Source: Lachnospiraceae bacterium
Lineage (GTDB): Bacteria; Bacillota; Clostridia; Lachnospirales; Lachnospiraceae
Direction: 5' to 3'
DNA: 18,185 bases
Assembly: GCA_021153185.1 (NCBI GenBank)
Contig: JAGKTY010000036.1
Location: forward strand, 1 to 18,185
In this document: positions 6,473-14,660 of the stretch, one piece after another
Layout: each line of letters begins with the position of its first letter
Numbering within the stretch: the first letter of the stretch is position 1
Program-made: the position numbers and the translations under genes
The notes under the pieces: generated by a model
The model's database searches: none
What the model was told of the DNA's origin: nothing
What the model saw: only the letters and a program-made list of their open reading frames with translations

Positions 6473-7093
6473 ATGGCAAACGTATCTGTTTATAATATGG
6501 AAGGCAAAGAAGTTGGTACAATTGAACTGAATGATGCGGTATTTGGTGTTGAAATCAATGAGCACTTAGTACACATGGCAGTTGTACAGCAGCTTGCAAA
6601 CAATCGTCAGGGAACACAGAAAGCAAAAACACGTTCTGAAGTTTCCGGTGGCGGAAGAAAACCTTGGAGACAGAAAGGAACAGGTCATGCAAGACAGGGT
6701 TCTACAAGATCTCCACAGTGGACAGGAGGCGGCGTTGTTTTTGCTCCTACTCCAAGAGATTACTCTTTCAAACTCAACAAGAAAGAGAAACAGGCAGCTC
6801 TCAAATCTGCACTTACAAGCAAAGTTGCAGATGGCAACTTAGTAGTTGTTGACGAGCTTAAATTTGACGAGATTAAAACAAAGAACTTCAAAGCTGTTAT
6901 GGATAACTTAAAAGTTGAGAAGGGTCTTGTAGTTTTAGCAGAGAATGATGCAAATGTTGTTTGCTCAGCAAAGAACATGGCAAAAATCGATACAACATTA
7001 ACAAACCAGATTAATGTATATGACATTATGAAGGCAGGCAAACTCGTTCTTACAAAAGACGCAGTTGCAAAGATTGAGGAGGTGTACGCATAA
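6473..7093 (+). CDS. rplD: 50S ribosomal protein L4
   Basis: Binds 23S rRNA domain I and lines the exit tunnel; in E. coli it is also the repressor of its own operon. 206 residues. The long basic tunnel loop is visible at about 43-96 (TRSEVSGGGRKPWRQKGTGH then ARQGSTRSPQW). AAAGGAGG precedes the ATG. Its stop codon overlaps the rplW start by one base (TAATG), suggesting coupled translation. Confidence 0.97.
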   Translation: MANVSVYNMEGKEVGTIELNDAVFGVEINEHLVHMAVVQQLANNRQGTQKAKTRSEVSGGGRKPWRQKGTGHARQGSTRSPQWTGGGVVFAPTPRDYSFKLNKKEKQAALKSALTSKVADGNLVVVDELKFDEIKTKNFKAVMDNLKVEKGLVVLAENDANVVCSAKNMAKIDTTLTNQINVYDIMKAGKLVLTKDAVAKIEEVYA

Positions 7094-7392
7094 TGGCAGC
7101 TATTCAGTATTATGATGTAATCCTCAAACCGGTTATCACAGAGAAGAGTATGGCCGGTATGGGAGAGAAGAAGTACACATTTTTGGTACATCCGGAAGCA
7201 AACAAAACAATGATCAAAGAGGCTGTTGAGAAAATGTTCGACGGCACAAAGGTATCACGTGTTAATACAATGAACTGTGACGGAAAGAAAAAACGTCGTG
7301 GTTATGTATTCGGCAAGACAGCAAAAACAAAAAAAGCAATCGTTTGGCTTACAGAGGATAGCAAGGACATTGAGATTTTTGCAGGTCTTTAA
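7093..7392 (+). CDS. rplW: 50S ribosomal protein L23
   Basis: Sits at the tunnel exit, where trigger factor and signal recognition particle dock. 99 residues, normal length, beginning IQYYDVILKPVITEKSM and including the rRNA-binding stretch MNCDGKKKRRGYVFGKTAKTK. The start overlaps the rplD stop and GAGGAGG lies just upstream inside rplD. Confidence 0.97.
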   Translation: MAAIQYYDVILKPVITEKSMAGMGEKKYTFLVHPEANKTMIKEAVEKMFDGTKVSRVNTMNCDGKKKRRGYVFGKTAKTKKAIVWLTEDSKDIEIFAGL

Positions 7393-7398
7393 TTGGTA

Positions 7399-7429
7399 GT
7401 TCCAAGATAAAACAAAAGCTATTTGGAAC
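7399..7429 (+). promoter_or_regulatory. Inverted repeat in the rplW-rplB gap
   Basis: GTTCCAA (7399-7405) pairs perfectly with TTGGAAC (7423-7429) over a 17-nt A-rich loop. A shorter competing pair is TTGG (7393-7396) with CCAA (7402-7405). The ribosome binding site of rplB follows about 11 nt later. It may protect or space the mRNA; function unknown. Confidence 0.35.
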
Positions 7430-7454
7430 AAGTAATTTGAAAGGAGAATAGACA

Positions 7455-8297
7455 ATGGGAATTAAGACATATAACCCATATACACCTTCCAGAAGAAATA
7501 TGACTGGTTCTGATTTTGCTGAAATCACAAAATCAACTCCTGAGAAAGCACTTTGTACTTCACTCAAGAAACATGCCGGTCGTAACAATCAGGGTAAAAT
7601 TACAGTAAGACACCACGGTGGTGGAAATAGAAGAAAATACAGAAATATCGACTTTAAGAGAATGAAAGATGGTATTCCTGCAACAGTAATCGGTATCGAG
7701 TACGATCCAAACAGAACAGCTAATATCGCATTAATCTGCTACGCAGATGGCGAGAAATCATACATCTTAGCTCCGCAGGGACTTACAGATGGTATGACAG
7801 TTATGAATGGTGCAGAGGCTGAGGTTAGAGTTGGTAACTGCTTACCACTTGCAAACATCCCGGTCGGTACTCAGGTACACAACGTTGAGCTTTATCCTGG
7901 AAAAGGCGGACAGCTTGTTCGTTCAGCAGGAAACAGCGCACAGCTTATGGCAAAAGAAGGTAAATACGCTACACTTCGTCTTCCTTCAGGAGAGATGAGA
8001 ATGGTACCAATCGTTTGCAGAGCAACAGTTGGTGTCATCGGTAACGGCGATCACAACCTTGTTAATATCGGTAAAGCAGGACGTAAACGTCACATGGGTA
8101 TCCGCCCAACAGTTCGTGGTTCTGTTATGAACCCGAATGACCATCCACACGGTGGTGGTGAAGGTAGAGCACCAATCGGACGTCCGGGTCCATGTACACC
8201 TTGGGGCAAACCTGCACTCGGTCTTAAGACTCGTAAGAAGAAAAAAGCTTCTAACAAGTTAATCGTAAGACGTAGAGATGGTAGAGCAATCAAATAG
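7455..8297 (+). CDS. rplB: 50S ribosomal protein L2
   Basis: Required for subunit association and peptidyl transferase assembly. 280 residues, usual length. It begins MGIKTYNPYTPSRRNMTGS and has the conserved C-terminal NPNDHPHGGGEGR segment, with HPHGGG at about residues 230-235 covering the histidine linked to function in E. coli (H229). It ends with a highly basic tail. AAAGGAG precedes the ATG. Confidence 0.98.
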   Translation: MGIKTYNPYTPSRRNMTGSDFAEITKSTPEKALCTSLKKHAGRNNQGKITVRHHGGGNRRKYRNIDFKRMKDGIPATVIGIEYDPNRTANIALICYADGEKSYILAPQGLTDGMTVMNGAEAEVRVGNCLPLANIPVGTQVHNVELYPGKGGQLVRSAGNSAQLMAKEGKYATLRLPSGEMRMVPIVCRATVGVIGNGDHNLVNIGKAGRKRHMGIRPTVRGSVMNPNDHPHGGGEGRAPIGRPGPCTPWGKPALGLKTRKKKKASNKLIVRRRDGRAIK

Positions 8298-8326
8298 TTA
8301 TCGATATTAAATTGGAGGAATAAAAA

Positions 8327-8608
8327 ATGGCAAGATCACTGAAAAAAGGACCATTTGCAGATGCTAGCTTACTCAAGAAAGTAGATGCGATGAATGAGTC
8401 AGGCCAGAAACAGGTTATCAAAACATGGTCACGTCGTTCTACAATTTTCCCATCATTCGTGGGACACACAATTGCAGTACATGACGGAAGAAAACATGTG
8501 CCTGTATATGTAACAGAAGACATGGTAGGTCATAAACTCGGTGAGTTCGTAGCAACAAGAACTTACAGAGGCCATGATAAGAACGAAAAGAAATCTAAAG
8601 TAAGATAA
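8327..8608 (+). CDS. rpsS: 30S ribosomal protein S19
   Basis: Small-subunit head protein that pairs with S13 near the A site. 93 residues, normal length: MARSLKKGPFADASLLKKV at the start, then TWSRRSTIFPSFVGHTIAVH and a basic end. TGGAGGA lies upstream of the ATG. It follows rplB by 29 nt. Confidence 0.97.
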   Translation: MARSLKKGPFADASLLKKVDAMNESGQKQVIKTWSRRSTIFPSFVGHTIAVHDGRKHVPVYVTEDMVGHKLGEFVATRTYRGHDKNEKKSKVR

Positions 8609-8629
8609 TTTTGGAAGGAGGTTTCATCC

Positions 8630-9016
8630 ATGGCAAAAGGACATAGATCCCAAATTAAAAGAGAGAGAAATGCAGTTAAGGATACAAGACCAAGCGCAAA
8701 ATTATCATACGCAAGAGTATCCGTACAGAAAGCATGCTTCGTATTAGATGCCATCAGAGGCAAAGATGTACAAACAGCATTAGGAATTTTAGAGTACAAT
8801 CCAAGATACGCTTCAAGCCTTGTGAAAAAGCTTCTTGAGTCAGCAATCGCTAACGCAGAGAACAACAACGGCATGAACGCAGAAAACCTTTACATTGCTG
8901 AGTGCTATGCAAATAAAGGACCAACAATGAAGAGAGTGAAACCAAGAGCACAGGGTAGAGCTTATAGAATCGAGAAGAGAATGAGCCACATTACAATCGT
9001 GCTCGATGAAAGATAG
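8630..9016 (+). CDS. rplV: 50S ribosomal protein L22
   Basis: Contacts all 23S rRNA domains and lines the exit tunnel with its beta hairpin. 128 residues, about 15-18 longer than the common form, because a basic N-terminal extension (MAKGHRSQIKRERNAVKDTR) precedes the family start. The hairpin region is GPTMKRVKPRAQGRAYRIEK. AAGGAGG precedes the ATG, supporting this start rather than an internal one. Confidence 0.96.
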   Translation: MAKGHRSQIKRERNAVKDTRPSAKLSYARVSVQKACFVLDAIRGKDVQTALGILEYNPRYASSLVKKLLESAIANAENNNGMNAENLYIAECYANKGPTMKRVKPRAQGRAYRIEKRMSHITIVLDER

Positions 9017-9027
9017 GAGGAAGAAGT

Positions 9028-9684
9028 ATGGGACAGAAAGTTAATCCTCACGGCATAAGAGTCGGCGTTATCAAGGATTGGGATTCCAGATGGTATGCAG
9101 AAGACGAGTTCGCTGACTTCTTAGTAGAAGACTACAATATTAGAACTTTCTTAAAGAAAAAATTATACAGCGCAGGCATTTCAAAAATCGAAATCGAAAG
9201 AGCATCTGATCGTGTAAAAGTTATCGTTTACACAGCAAAGCCGGGTGTTATCATCGGTAAAGGTGGTAAAGATATCGAAGTAACAAAAGCAGAGCTTGCA
9301 AAACTGACAGATAAAAAGGTTCTCGTTGATATCAAAGAGATCAAGAGACCGGACAAAGATGCACAGCTTGTTGCTGAGAACATTGCACAGCAGCTTGAGA
9401 ACCGTGTATCATTCAGAAGAGCAATGAAATCTTGCATGGGCAGAACAATGAAAGCCGGAGCACTTGGTATCAAGGCAGCTTGTTCAGGACGTCTTGGTGG
9501 TGCTGATATGGCCCGTACAGAGTTCTACAGCGAGGGTACAATTCCTCTTCAGACACTTAGAGCAGATATTGACTATGGATTCGCTGAGGCAGACACAACA
9601 TACGGTAAAGTCGGTGTAAAAGTTTGGGTCTACAAAGGCGAGGTACTTCCAACTAAAGGAAATAAGGAAGGGAGCGATAAATAA
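9028..9684 (+). CDS. rpsC: 30S ribosomal protein S3
   Basis: Part of the mRNA entry channel on the small subunit. 218 residues. It starts MGQKVNPHGIRVGVIKDWDS. A type II KH domain shows its GKGG loop at 77-80 within PGVIIGKGGKDIE. The C-terminal domain has SGRLGGADMARTEFYSEGTI. It follows rplV by 11 nt with AGGAGGAAG upstream. The stop overlaps the rplP start by one base. Confidence 0.98.
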   Translation: MGQKVNPHGIRVGVIKDWDSRWYAEDEFADFLVEDYNIRTFLKKKLYSAGISKIEIERASDRVKVIVYTAKPGVIIGKGGKDIEVTKAELAKLTDKKVLVDIKEIKRPDKDAQLVAENIAQQLENRVSFRRAMKSCMGRTMKAGALGIKAACSGRLGGADMARTEFYSEGTIPLQTLRADIDYGFAEADTTYGKVGVKVWVYKGEVLPTKGNKEGSDK

Positions 9685-10121
9685 TGTTAATGCCGAAAAG
9701 AGTAAAACGTCGTAAACAGTTCCGTGGTAGTATGGCTGGTAAAGCAACACGTGGAAACAAAATCGCTTACGGCGAGTATGGTATCGTTGCATTAGAGCCA
9801 TGCTGGATTAAATCAAATCAGATCGAGGCAGCCCGTGTAGCTATGACTCGTCATATCAAACGTGGTGGTAAAGTTTGGATTAAGATTTTCCCGGATAAAC
9901 CGGTAACAACAAAACCGCTTGGAACACGTATGGGTTCCGGAAAAGGTGCTTTGGAATATTGGGTAGCAGTTGTGAAACCGGGTCGTGTAATGTTCGAAAT
10001 CGCAGGTGTTTCCGAGGAAGTTGCAAGAGAAGCTCTTCGTCTTGCTACTCACAAGCTTCCATGTAAATGTAAAGTTGTATCGAAAGCTGATTTGGAAGGT
10101 GGTGCAGCAAATGAAAACTAA
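9684..10121 (+). CDS. rplP: 50S ribosomal protein L16
   Basis: Located near the A-site tRNA on the large subunit. 145 residues: MLMPKRVKRRKQFRGSMAGK at the start and KPLGTRMGSGKGALEYWVAVVKPG in the body (key GTRMGSGKG). The first ATG, overlapping the rpsC stop, is kept because the family begins MLMPKR; a second ATG two codons later is possible. The last 11 bases overlap rpmC. Confidence 0.97.
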   Translation: MLMPKRVKRRKQFRGSMAGKATRGNKIAYGEYGIVALEPCWIKSNQIEAARVAMTRHIKRGGKVWIKIFPDKPVTTKPLGTRMGSGKGALEYWVAVVKPGRVMFEIAGVSEEVAREALRLATHKLPCKCKVVSKADLEGGAANEN

Positions 10122-10320
10122 GAATTATGTTGATGAATTAAAAGCAAAATCTGCTGCAGAACTTGCAGAAGATTTGGTATCGGCTAAAAAGGAACTTTTC
10201 AATTTAAGATTCCAGAATGCAACAAACCAGCTTGATAACACAGCCAGAATCAAAGAAGTTCGTAAGAACATCGCAAGAATCAACACTGTTATCAAAGAAA
10301 AACAAAGCGTTGCAGAATAA
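10111..10320 (+). CDS. rpmC: 50S ribosomal protein L29
   Basis: Small helical protein beside the tunnel exit, neighbouring L23. 69 residues, MKTKNYVDELKAKSAAEL then LFNLRFQNATNQLDNTARIK, normal for the family. The start at 10111 lies inside the end of rplP (11-nt overlap), with GGAAGGTGG within rplP as the likely binding site. The frame is open further upstream, but that part is out-of-frame rplP sequence. Confidence 0.96.
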   Translation: MKTKNYVDELKAKSAAELAEDLVSAKKELFNLRFQNATNQLDNTARIKEVRKNIARINTVIKEKQSVAE

Positions 10321-10348
10321 TTATTCTCGAAAGAAAGGAGAATGAGTC

Positions 10349-10606
10349 GTGGAAGAAAGAAATTTAAGAAAAACACGTACTGGTAAAGTCGTAAGCAATA
10401 AAATGGATAAGACAATCGTTGTTGCTGTACAGGACAACGTAAAACATCCACTTTACAACAAAATCGTAAAGAAAACATACAAGTTAAAAGCACATGATGA
10501 GAACAATGAGTGCAACATCGGTGATACAGTAAAGGTTATGGAGACAAGACCTTTATCAAAAGATAAAAGATGGAGACTTGTAGAGATCGTAGAAAAAGTA
10601 AAATAA
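10349..10606 (+). CDS. rpsQ: 30S ribosomal protein S17
   Basis: Primary 16S rRNA-binding protein. 85 residues: MEERNLRKTRTGKVVSNKMD then KTIVVAVQDNVKHPLYNKIV. The start is GTG at 10349, 8 nt after AAAGGAG (10334-10340). An ATG at 10342 sits directly against the binding site and opens a different frame that soon stops. Confidence 0.96.
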   Translation: MEERNLRKTRTGKVVSNKMDKTIVVAVQDNVKHPLYNKIVKKTYKLKAHDENNECNIGDTVKVMETRPLSKDKRWRLVEIVEKVK

Positions 10607-10634
10607 TTTCTGGATTATTTGGAAGGAGAATAAA

Positions 10635-11003
10635 ATGGTACAACAGGAAAGCAGACTGAAAGTCGCTGACAATACTGGTGCAAAAGAAATCCTTTGCATC
10701 CGTGTATTAGGTGGATCTACTAGAAGATATGCAAATATCGGCGATGTGATTGTTGCTAGCGTTAAAGATGCAACACCTGGTGGAGTTGTAAAAAAAGGTG
10801 ATGTTGTAAAAGCCGTTGTGGTACGTACTGTTAAAGGTGCACGCCGTAAAGATGGTTCATACATTAAATTTGACGAGAATGCTGCTGTTATTATCAAGGA
10901 TGATCAGACTCCAAGAGGAACTCGTATTTTCGGACCAGTAGCAAGAGAGCTTCGTGAGAAACATTTCATGAAAATTGTTTCTTTGGCTCCTGAAGTATTA
11001 TAG
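10635..11003 (+). CDS. rplN: 50S ribosomal protein L14
   Basis: Forms an intersubunit bridge with 16S rRNA. 122 residues, exactly the usual length: MVQQESRLKVADNTGAKEIL then the signature region KGDVVKAVVVRTVKGARRKD, ending KIVSLAPEVL. GGAAGGAG precedes the ATG. Confidence 0.98.
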   Translation: MVQQESRLKVADNTGAKEILCIRVLGGSTRRYANIGDVIVASVKDATPGGVVKKGDVVKAVVVRTVKGARRKDGSYIKFDENAAVIIKDDQTPRGTRIFGPVARELREKHFMKIVSLAPEVL

Positions 11004-11014
11004 GAGGTACACCT

Positions 11015-11326
11015 ATGGCAACTTGTAAGATTAAAAAAGGCGATACAGTAAAAGTAATCGCCGGTAAAGATAACGGCAAAGAAGGAAAAGTAATTGCAGT
11101 TGATTTCAAAAATGCAAAAGTAACAGTTGAGGGCGTAAATGTCATCACAAAACATGCAAAACCTTCTGCAGCCAACCCAAATGGCGGAATCATTACAAAA
11201 GAGGCTCCAATTCATATCTCTAACGTAATGTACGTTCATAAAGGAAAAACAACAAGAGTTGGATTTAAGCTTGATGGCGACAAAAAAGTTCGTATTGCTA
11301 AATCAACAGGCGATGTAATTGATTAA
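11015..11326 (+). CDS. rplX: 50S ribosomal protein L24
   Basis: Assembly-initiating large-subunit protein near the tunnel exit. 103 residues with an N-terminal KOW motif (IKKGDTVKVIAGKDNGKEGK) and a C-terminal GFKLDGDKKVRIAKSTGDVI. It follows rplN by 11 nt with TAGGAGGT upstream. Confidence 0.97.
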   Translation: MATCKIKKGDTVKVIAGKDNGKEGKVIAVDFKNAKVTVEGVNVITKHAKPSAANPNGGIITKEAPIHISNVMYVHKGKTTRVGFKLDGDKKVRIAKSTGDVID

Positions 11327-11350
11327 TTTTAAGAGAGGAGGTCTCAATCC

Positions 11351-11890
11351 GTGAGTAGACTTAAAGATATGTATAAAAACGAGATCGTAGACGCTATGAT
11401 CAAAAAATTTGGTTATAAAAACATCATGGAAGTACCAAAACTTGACAAAATCGTAATCAACATGGGTGTTGGTGAGGCAAAAGAAAATGCCAAGGTTTTG
11501 GAGGCTGCAGTAGCTGACCTTGAGAAAATCTCTGGTCAGAAAGCAGTTGTAACTAGAGCGAAAAACTCTATTGCGAACTTCAAACTGAGAGAAGGTCAGG
11601 CAATTGGATGTAAAGTAACACTTCGTGGTGAGAAAATGTATGAGTTCCTTGATCGTTTGGTAAACCTTGCACTTCCACGTGTACGTGACTTCAGAGGTGT
11701 TAACCCGAACGCGTTCGACGGAAGAGGTAACTACGCACTTGGTATCAAAGAGCAGATCATTTTCCCGGAGATCGAGTACGATAAAATCGACAAGATTCGT
11801 GGTATGGACATTATCTGTGTAACAACAGCAAAAACAGACGAGGAAGCTCGTGAGTTATTAACACTATTCAACATGCCATTTGCAAAATAA
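11351..11890 (+). CDS. rplE: 50S ribosomal protein L5
   Basis: Binds 5S rRNA in the central protuberance. 179 residues, normal length: MSRLKDMYKNEIVDAMIKKF, then KIVINMGVGEAKEN and DFRGVNPNAFDGRGNYALGI, with GIKEQIIFPEIEYDKID. The start is GTG at 11351 after GAGGAGGT (good spacing). S14 follows after 14 nt. Confidence 0.98.
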   Translation: MSRLKDMYKNEIVDAMIKKFGYKNIMEVPKLDKIVINMGVGEAKENAKVLEAAVADLEKISGQKAVVTRAKNSIANFKLREGQAIGCKVTLRGEKMYEFLDRLVNLALPRVRDFRGVNPNAFDGRGNYALGIKEQIIFPEIEYDKIDKIRGMDIICVTTAKTDEEARELLTLFNMPFAK

Positions 11891-11904
11891 TAGGAGGTAA
11901 ATTC

Positions 11905-12090
11905 ATGGCTAAGACAGCAATGAAGGTAAAACAGCAGCGTCCGGCAAAATTCTCTACAAGAGAATACACACGTTGCAGAATTTGTGGTCGTCCACATGCA
12001 TATTTGAGAAAATACGGAATTTGCAGAGTTTGCTTCCGTGAATTAGCTTATAAAGGACAGATCCCTGGCGTTAAGAAAGCCAGCTGGTAA
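11905..12090 (+). CDS. rpsZ: 30S ribosomal protein S14, zinc-binding type
   Basis: Small-subunit head protein. 61 residues, the short zinc form, with ligands C24, C27, C40 and C43 (CRIC and CRVC pairs). Many Firmicutes also keep a longer zinc-free paralogue elsewhere under zinc control; none lies in this window. TAGGAGGT precedes the ATG. Confidence 0.97.
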   Translation: MAKTAMKVKQQRPAKFSTREYTRCRICGRPHAYLRKYGICRVCFRELAYKGQIPGVKKASW

Positions 12091-12113
12091 GATTTTGGAA
12101 GGAGGCAATTCAA

Positions 12114-12515
12114 ATGACAATGAGCGATCCAATTGCAGATATGCTTACAAGAATTCGTAATGCGAACACTGCAAAACATGATACAGTAGATGTGCCATCA
12201 TCAAAAATGAAACTTGCTATCGCAGATATCCTTGTTGATGAAGGTTATATCGCAAAATATGATTTAGTAGAAGATGGAAACTTTAAGACAATCCGCATCA
12301 CACTCAAGTATGGCGCAGACAAAAATGAGAAAATCATTACAGGTCTTAAAAGAATTTCAAAACCGGGTCTTCGTGTATATGCAAACAAAGAAGATCTTCC
12401 AAGAGTACTTGGCGGACTTGGTATTGCAATTATCTCTACAAACCAGGGTGTTGTAACAGACAAGAAAGCAAGAGAACTCAAAGTTGGTGGAGAAGTATTA
12501 GCATTTGTTTGGTAA
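12114..12515 (+). CDS. rpsH: 30S ribosomal protein S8
   Basis: Central 16S rRNA-binding protein; in E. coli it is the autoregulator of the spc operon. 133 residues: MTMSDPIADMLTRIRNANTA at the start, then RISKPGLRVYANKEDLPRVL and the closing VGGEVLAFVW, all normal. GGAAGGAGG precedes the ATG. Confidence 0.98.
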   Translation: MTMSDPIADMLTRIRNANTAKHDTVDVPSSKMKLAIADILVDEGYIAKYDLVEDGNFKTIRITLKYGADKNEKIITGLKRISKPGLRVYANKEDLPRVLGGLGIAIISTNQGVVTDKKARELKVGGEVLAFVW

Positions 12516-12552
12516 TTAATCATTCATTTCACAAAATATAGGAGGTACGGGC

Positions 12553-13095
12553 ATGTCACGTATAGGAAGAATGCCAATCGCAGTTCCGGCTGGTGTAACA
12601 GTTGAGATTGCAGAAAATAATAAAGTGACTGTAAAAGGTCCTAAGGGAACACTTGAGAGAGTGCTTCCTGCAGAGATGGCAATCGCAAAAGATGGCGATA
12701 CTATCGTTGTAACAAGACCAAATGATTTAAAGAAAATGAAATCATTACACGGTTTAACAAGAACACTCATTAACAACATGGTTGTTGGTGTAACAGAAGG
12801 TTATGAGAAAAAACTGGAAGTAAACGGTGTTGGTTACCGTGCAGCTAAACAGGGTAAAAAGTTAGTTCTTAACTTAGGATACTCTCATCCTGTTGAGATG
12901 GAGGATCCGGAAGGTATCGAGACTGTTGTAGATGGTCAGAATATCATTCTTGTTAAGGGTATCGATAAAGAAAAAGTTGGCCAATTCGCAGCTGAGATCA
13001 GAGATAAGAGAAGACCTGAGCCATACAAAGGTAAAGGTATTAAATATGCTGATGAGACAATCAGACGTAAAGTTGGTAAGACTGGTAAGAAATAG
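12553..13095 (+). CDS. rplF: 50S ribosomal protein L6
   Basis: Large-subunit protein near the factor-binding centre. 180 residues, with the two-domain duplicated fold. It starts MSRIGRMPIAVPAGVTVEI and has the C-terminal signature PEPYKGKGIKYADETIRRKV. ATAGGAGGT precedes the ATG. Confidence 0.98.
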   Translation: MSRIGRMPIAVPAGVTVEIAENNKVTVKGPKGTLERVLPAEMAIAKDGDTIVVTRPNDLKKMKSLHGLTRTLINNMVVGVTEGYEKKLEVNGVGYRAAKQGKKLVLNLGYSHPVEMEDPEGIETVVDGQNIILVKGIDKEKVGQFAAEIRDKRRPEPYKGKGIKYADETIRRKVGKTGKK

Positions 13096-13112
13096 ATAAG
13101 GAGAGTATGATC

Positions 13113-13481
13113 ATGGTTAGTAAAGAATCTAGACAGAAAATTCGTATGAAAAAACATAGCAGAATTCGTAACCGTATCAGTGGAACTGCTACATGTCCAA
13201 GACTTGCTGTGTTTAGAAGTAATAATCATATGTATGCTCAAATTATTGACGATACAGTTGGAAGTACATTAGTTGCAGCTTCTACACTTGAGAAAGATGT
13301 AAAAGCTGAGCTTAAGAAAACCAATGACGTTGAAGCAGCAGCATACTTAGGAACTGTTATTGCAAAGAAAGCAATTGAAAAAGGTATCAAAGAAGTTGTT
13401 TTTGATAGAGGTGGTTATATCTACCAGGGTAAGATTGCAGCATTAGCAGACGCAGCCAGAGAAGCTGGTTTGGAATTTTAG
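13113..13481 (+). CDS. rplR: 50S ribosomal protein L18
   Basis: Binds 5S rRNA with L5. 122 residues: MVSKESRQKIRMKKHSRIRN, then RLAVFRSNNHMYAQIIDD and FDRGGYIYQGKIAALADAAR. I chose the ATG at 13113 over the in-frame ATG at 13107, because AAGGAG (13098-13103) is 9 nt from the former but only 3 nt from the latter, and MVSK is the family start. Confidence 0.96.
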   Translation: MVSKESRQKIRMKKHSRIRNRISGTATCPRLAVFRSNNHMYAQIIDDTVGSTLVAASTLEKDVKAELKKTNDVEAAAYLGTVIAKKAIEKGIKEVVFDRGGYIYQGKIAALADAAREAGLEF

Positions 13482-13499
13482 GAGAAGGGAGATATAACA

Positions 13500-14009
13500 A
13501 TGAGACGTGCAATCATTGACACAACAAATTTAGAATTAAATGAAAAAGTTGTATCTATCAAGCGTGTAACAAAGGTTGTTAAAGGTGGACGTAACATGCG
13601 TTTTACAGCATTAGTCGTTGTAGGTGACGGAAACGGACACGTTGGTGCAGGCCTTGGAAAAGCGACTGAAATTCCTGACGCAATCCGCAAAGGTAAAGAG
13701 GATGCTATTAAGAACTTGGTATCTGTAGCACTTGATGATAACAACTCAGTAACACATGATATTATTGGTAACTTTGGAAGTGCATCTGTACTTTTGAAGA
13801 AGGCTCCGGAAGGTACCGGTATCATCGCCGGTGGTCCTGCTCGTATCGTATGTGAGCTTGCCGGTATCAAGAATATCCGTACAAAATCTTTAGGATCCAA
13901 CAATAAACAGAACGTAGTTCTTGCATCAATTGCTGGACTTAGCCAGTTAAAGACTCCTGAAGAAGTAGCAAAGAACCGTGGCAAGTCAGTAGACGAAGTC
14001 ATGGCATAA
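13500..14009 (+). CDS. rpsE: 30S ribosomal protein S5
   Basis: Forms part of the mRNA entry channel and influences decoding accuracy. 169 residues. The N-terminal double-stranded RNA-binding fold contains KVVKGGRNMRFTALVVVGDG and NGHVGAGLGKATE, followed by the C-terminal domain with IAGGPARIVCELAGIKNIR. The upstream purine tract GGAGAAGGGAG serves as binding site. Confidence 0.98.
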   Translation: MRRAIIDTTNLELNEKVVSIKRVTKVVKGGRNMRFTALVVVGDGNGHVGAGLGKATEIPDAIRKGKEDAIKNLVSVALDDNNSVTHDIIGNFGSASVLLKKAPEGTGIIAGGPARIVCELAGIKNIRTKSLGSNNKQNVVLASIAGLSQLKTPEEVAKNRGKSVDEVMA

Positions 14010-14022
14010 GGAGGAAATCAAG

Positions 14023-14208
14023 ATGGCAGATAAGATGTTAAAAGTAACTTTAGTAAAATCTACAATCGGCGCTGTTCCAAAACATGTTAAGACAGTAGAG
14101 GCACTTGGTTTAAAGAAATTAAACAAGACAGTTGAGTTACCTGACAATGCATGCACAAGAGGTATGGTTCAGCAGGTAAGACACTTAGTAAAAGTTGAAG
14201 AAGCGTAG
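14023..14208 (+). CDS. rpmD: 50S ribosomal protein L30
   Basis: Small large-subunit protein. 61 residues: LKVTLVKSTIGAVPKHVKTV then LGLKKLNKTVELPDNACTRG, standard for the bacterial short form. AAGGAGG precedes the ATG; it lies 13 nt after rpsE and 11 nt before rplO. Confidence 0.97.
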   Translation: MADKMLKVTLVKSTIGAVPKHVKTVEALGLKKLNKTVELPDNACTRGMVQQVRHLVKVEEA

Positions 14209-14219
14209 GAGGTGTCAGA

Positions 14220-14660
14220 ATGGAATTATCTAATTTAAGACCTGCCGAGGGTTCTAAACATAGTGACAACTTCAGAAGAGGTCGTGGCCATGGTTCAGGA
14301 AACGGCAAAACAGCAGGTAAAGGACATAAAGGTCAGAAGGCTCGTTCAGGCGCACCAAGACTTGGTTTCGAAGGTGGACAGATGCCTTTATACAGAAGAA
14401 TTCCAAAGAGAGGATTCAAGAACCGCAATTCGCTTGAAATCGTGGCTATCAATGTATCCGCTCTTGAGAGATTCGATAATGGAACAACTGTAACAGTTGA
14501 TACATTATTAGAGGCCGGAGTTATCAAAAACCCACGCGATGGTGTTAAGATTCTTGGAAATGGGGATTTAACTAAGAAGCTCGATGTGAAAGTAAATGCG
14601 TTCTCAGCATCTGCGAAAGAAAAAATCGAGGCACTTGGTGGAACAACAGAGGTGATTTAA
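14220..14660 (+). CDS. rplO: 50S ribosomal protein L15
   Basis: Late-assembly large-subunit protein. 146 residues. A glycine- and basic-rich N-terminal tail (RRGRGHGSGNGKTAGKGHKG, about 20-39) reaches into rRNA; GFEGGQMPLYRRIPKRGFKN follows. TAGGAGGTG precedes the ATG. Its stop overlaps the secY start by one base (TAATG). Confidence 0.98.
   Translation: MELSNLRPAEGSKHSDNFRRGRGHGSGNGKTAGKGHKGQKARSGAPRLGFEGGQMPLYRRIPKRGFKNRNSLEIVAINVSALERFDNGTTVTVDTLLEAGVIKNPRDGVKILGNGDLTKKLDVKVNAFSASAKEKIEALGGTTEVI

Noticed and set aside
10342..10386. ATG at 10342 as an S17 start
   Set aside because: It touches the SD and opens a different frame that stops soon; the GTG at 10349 gives full S17.
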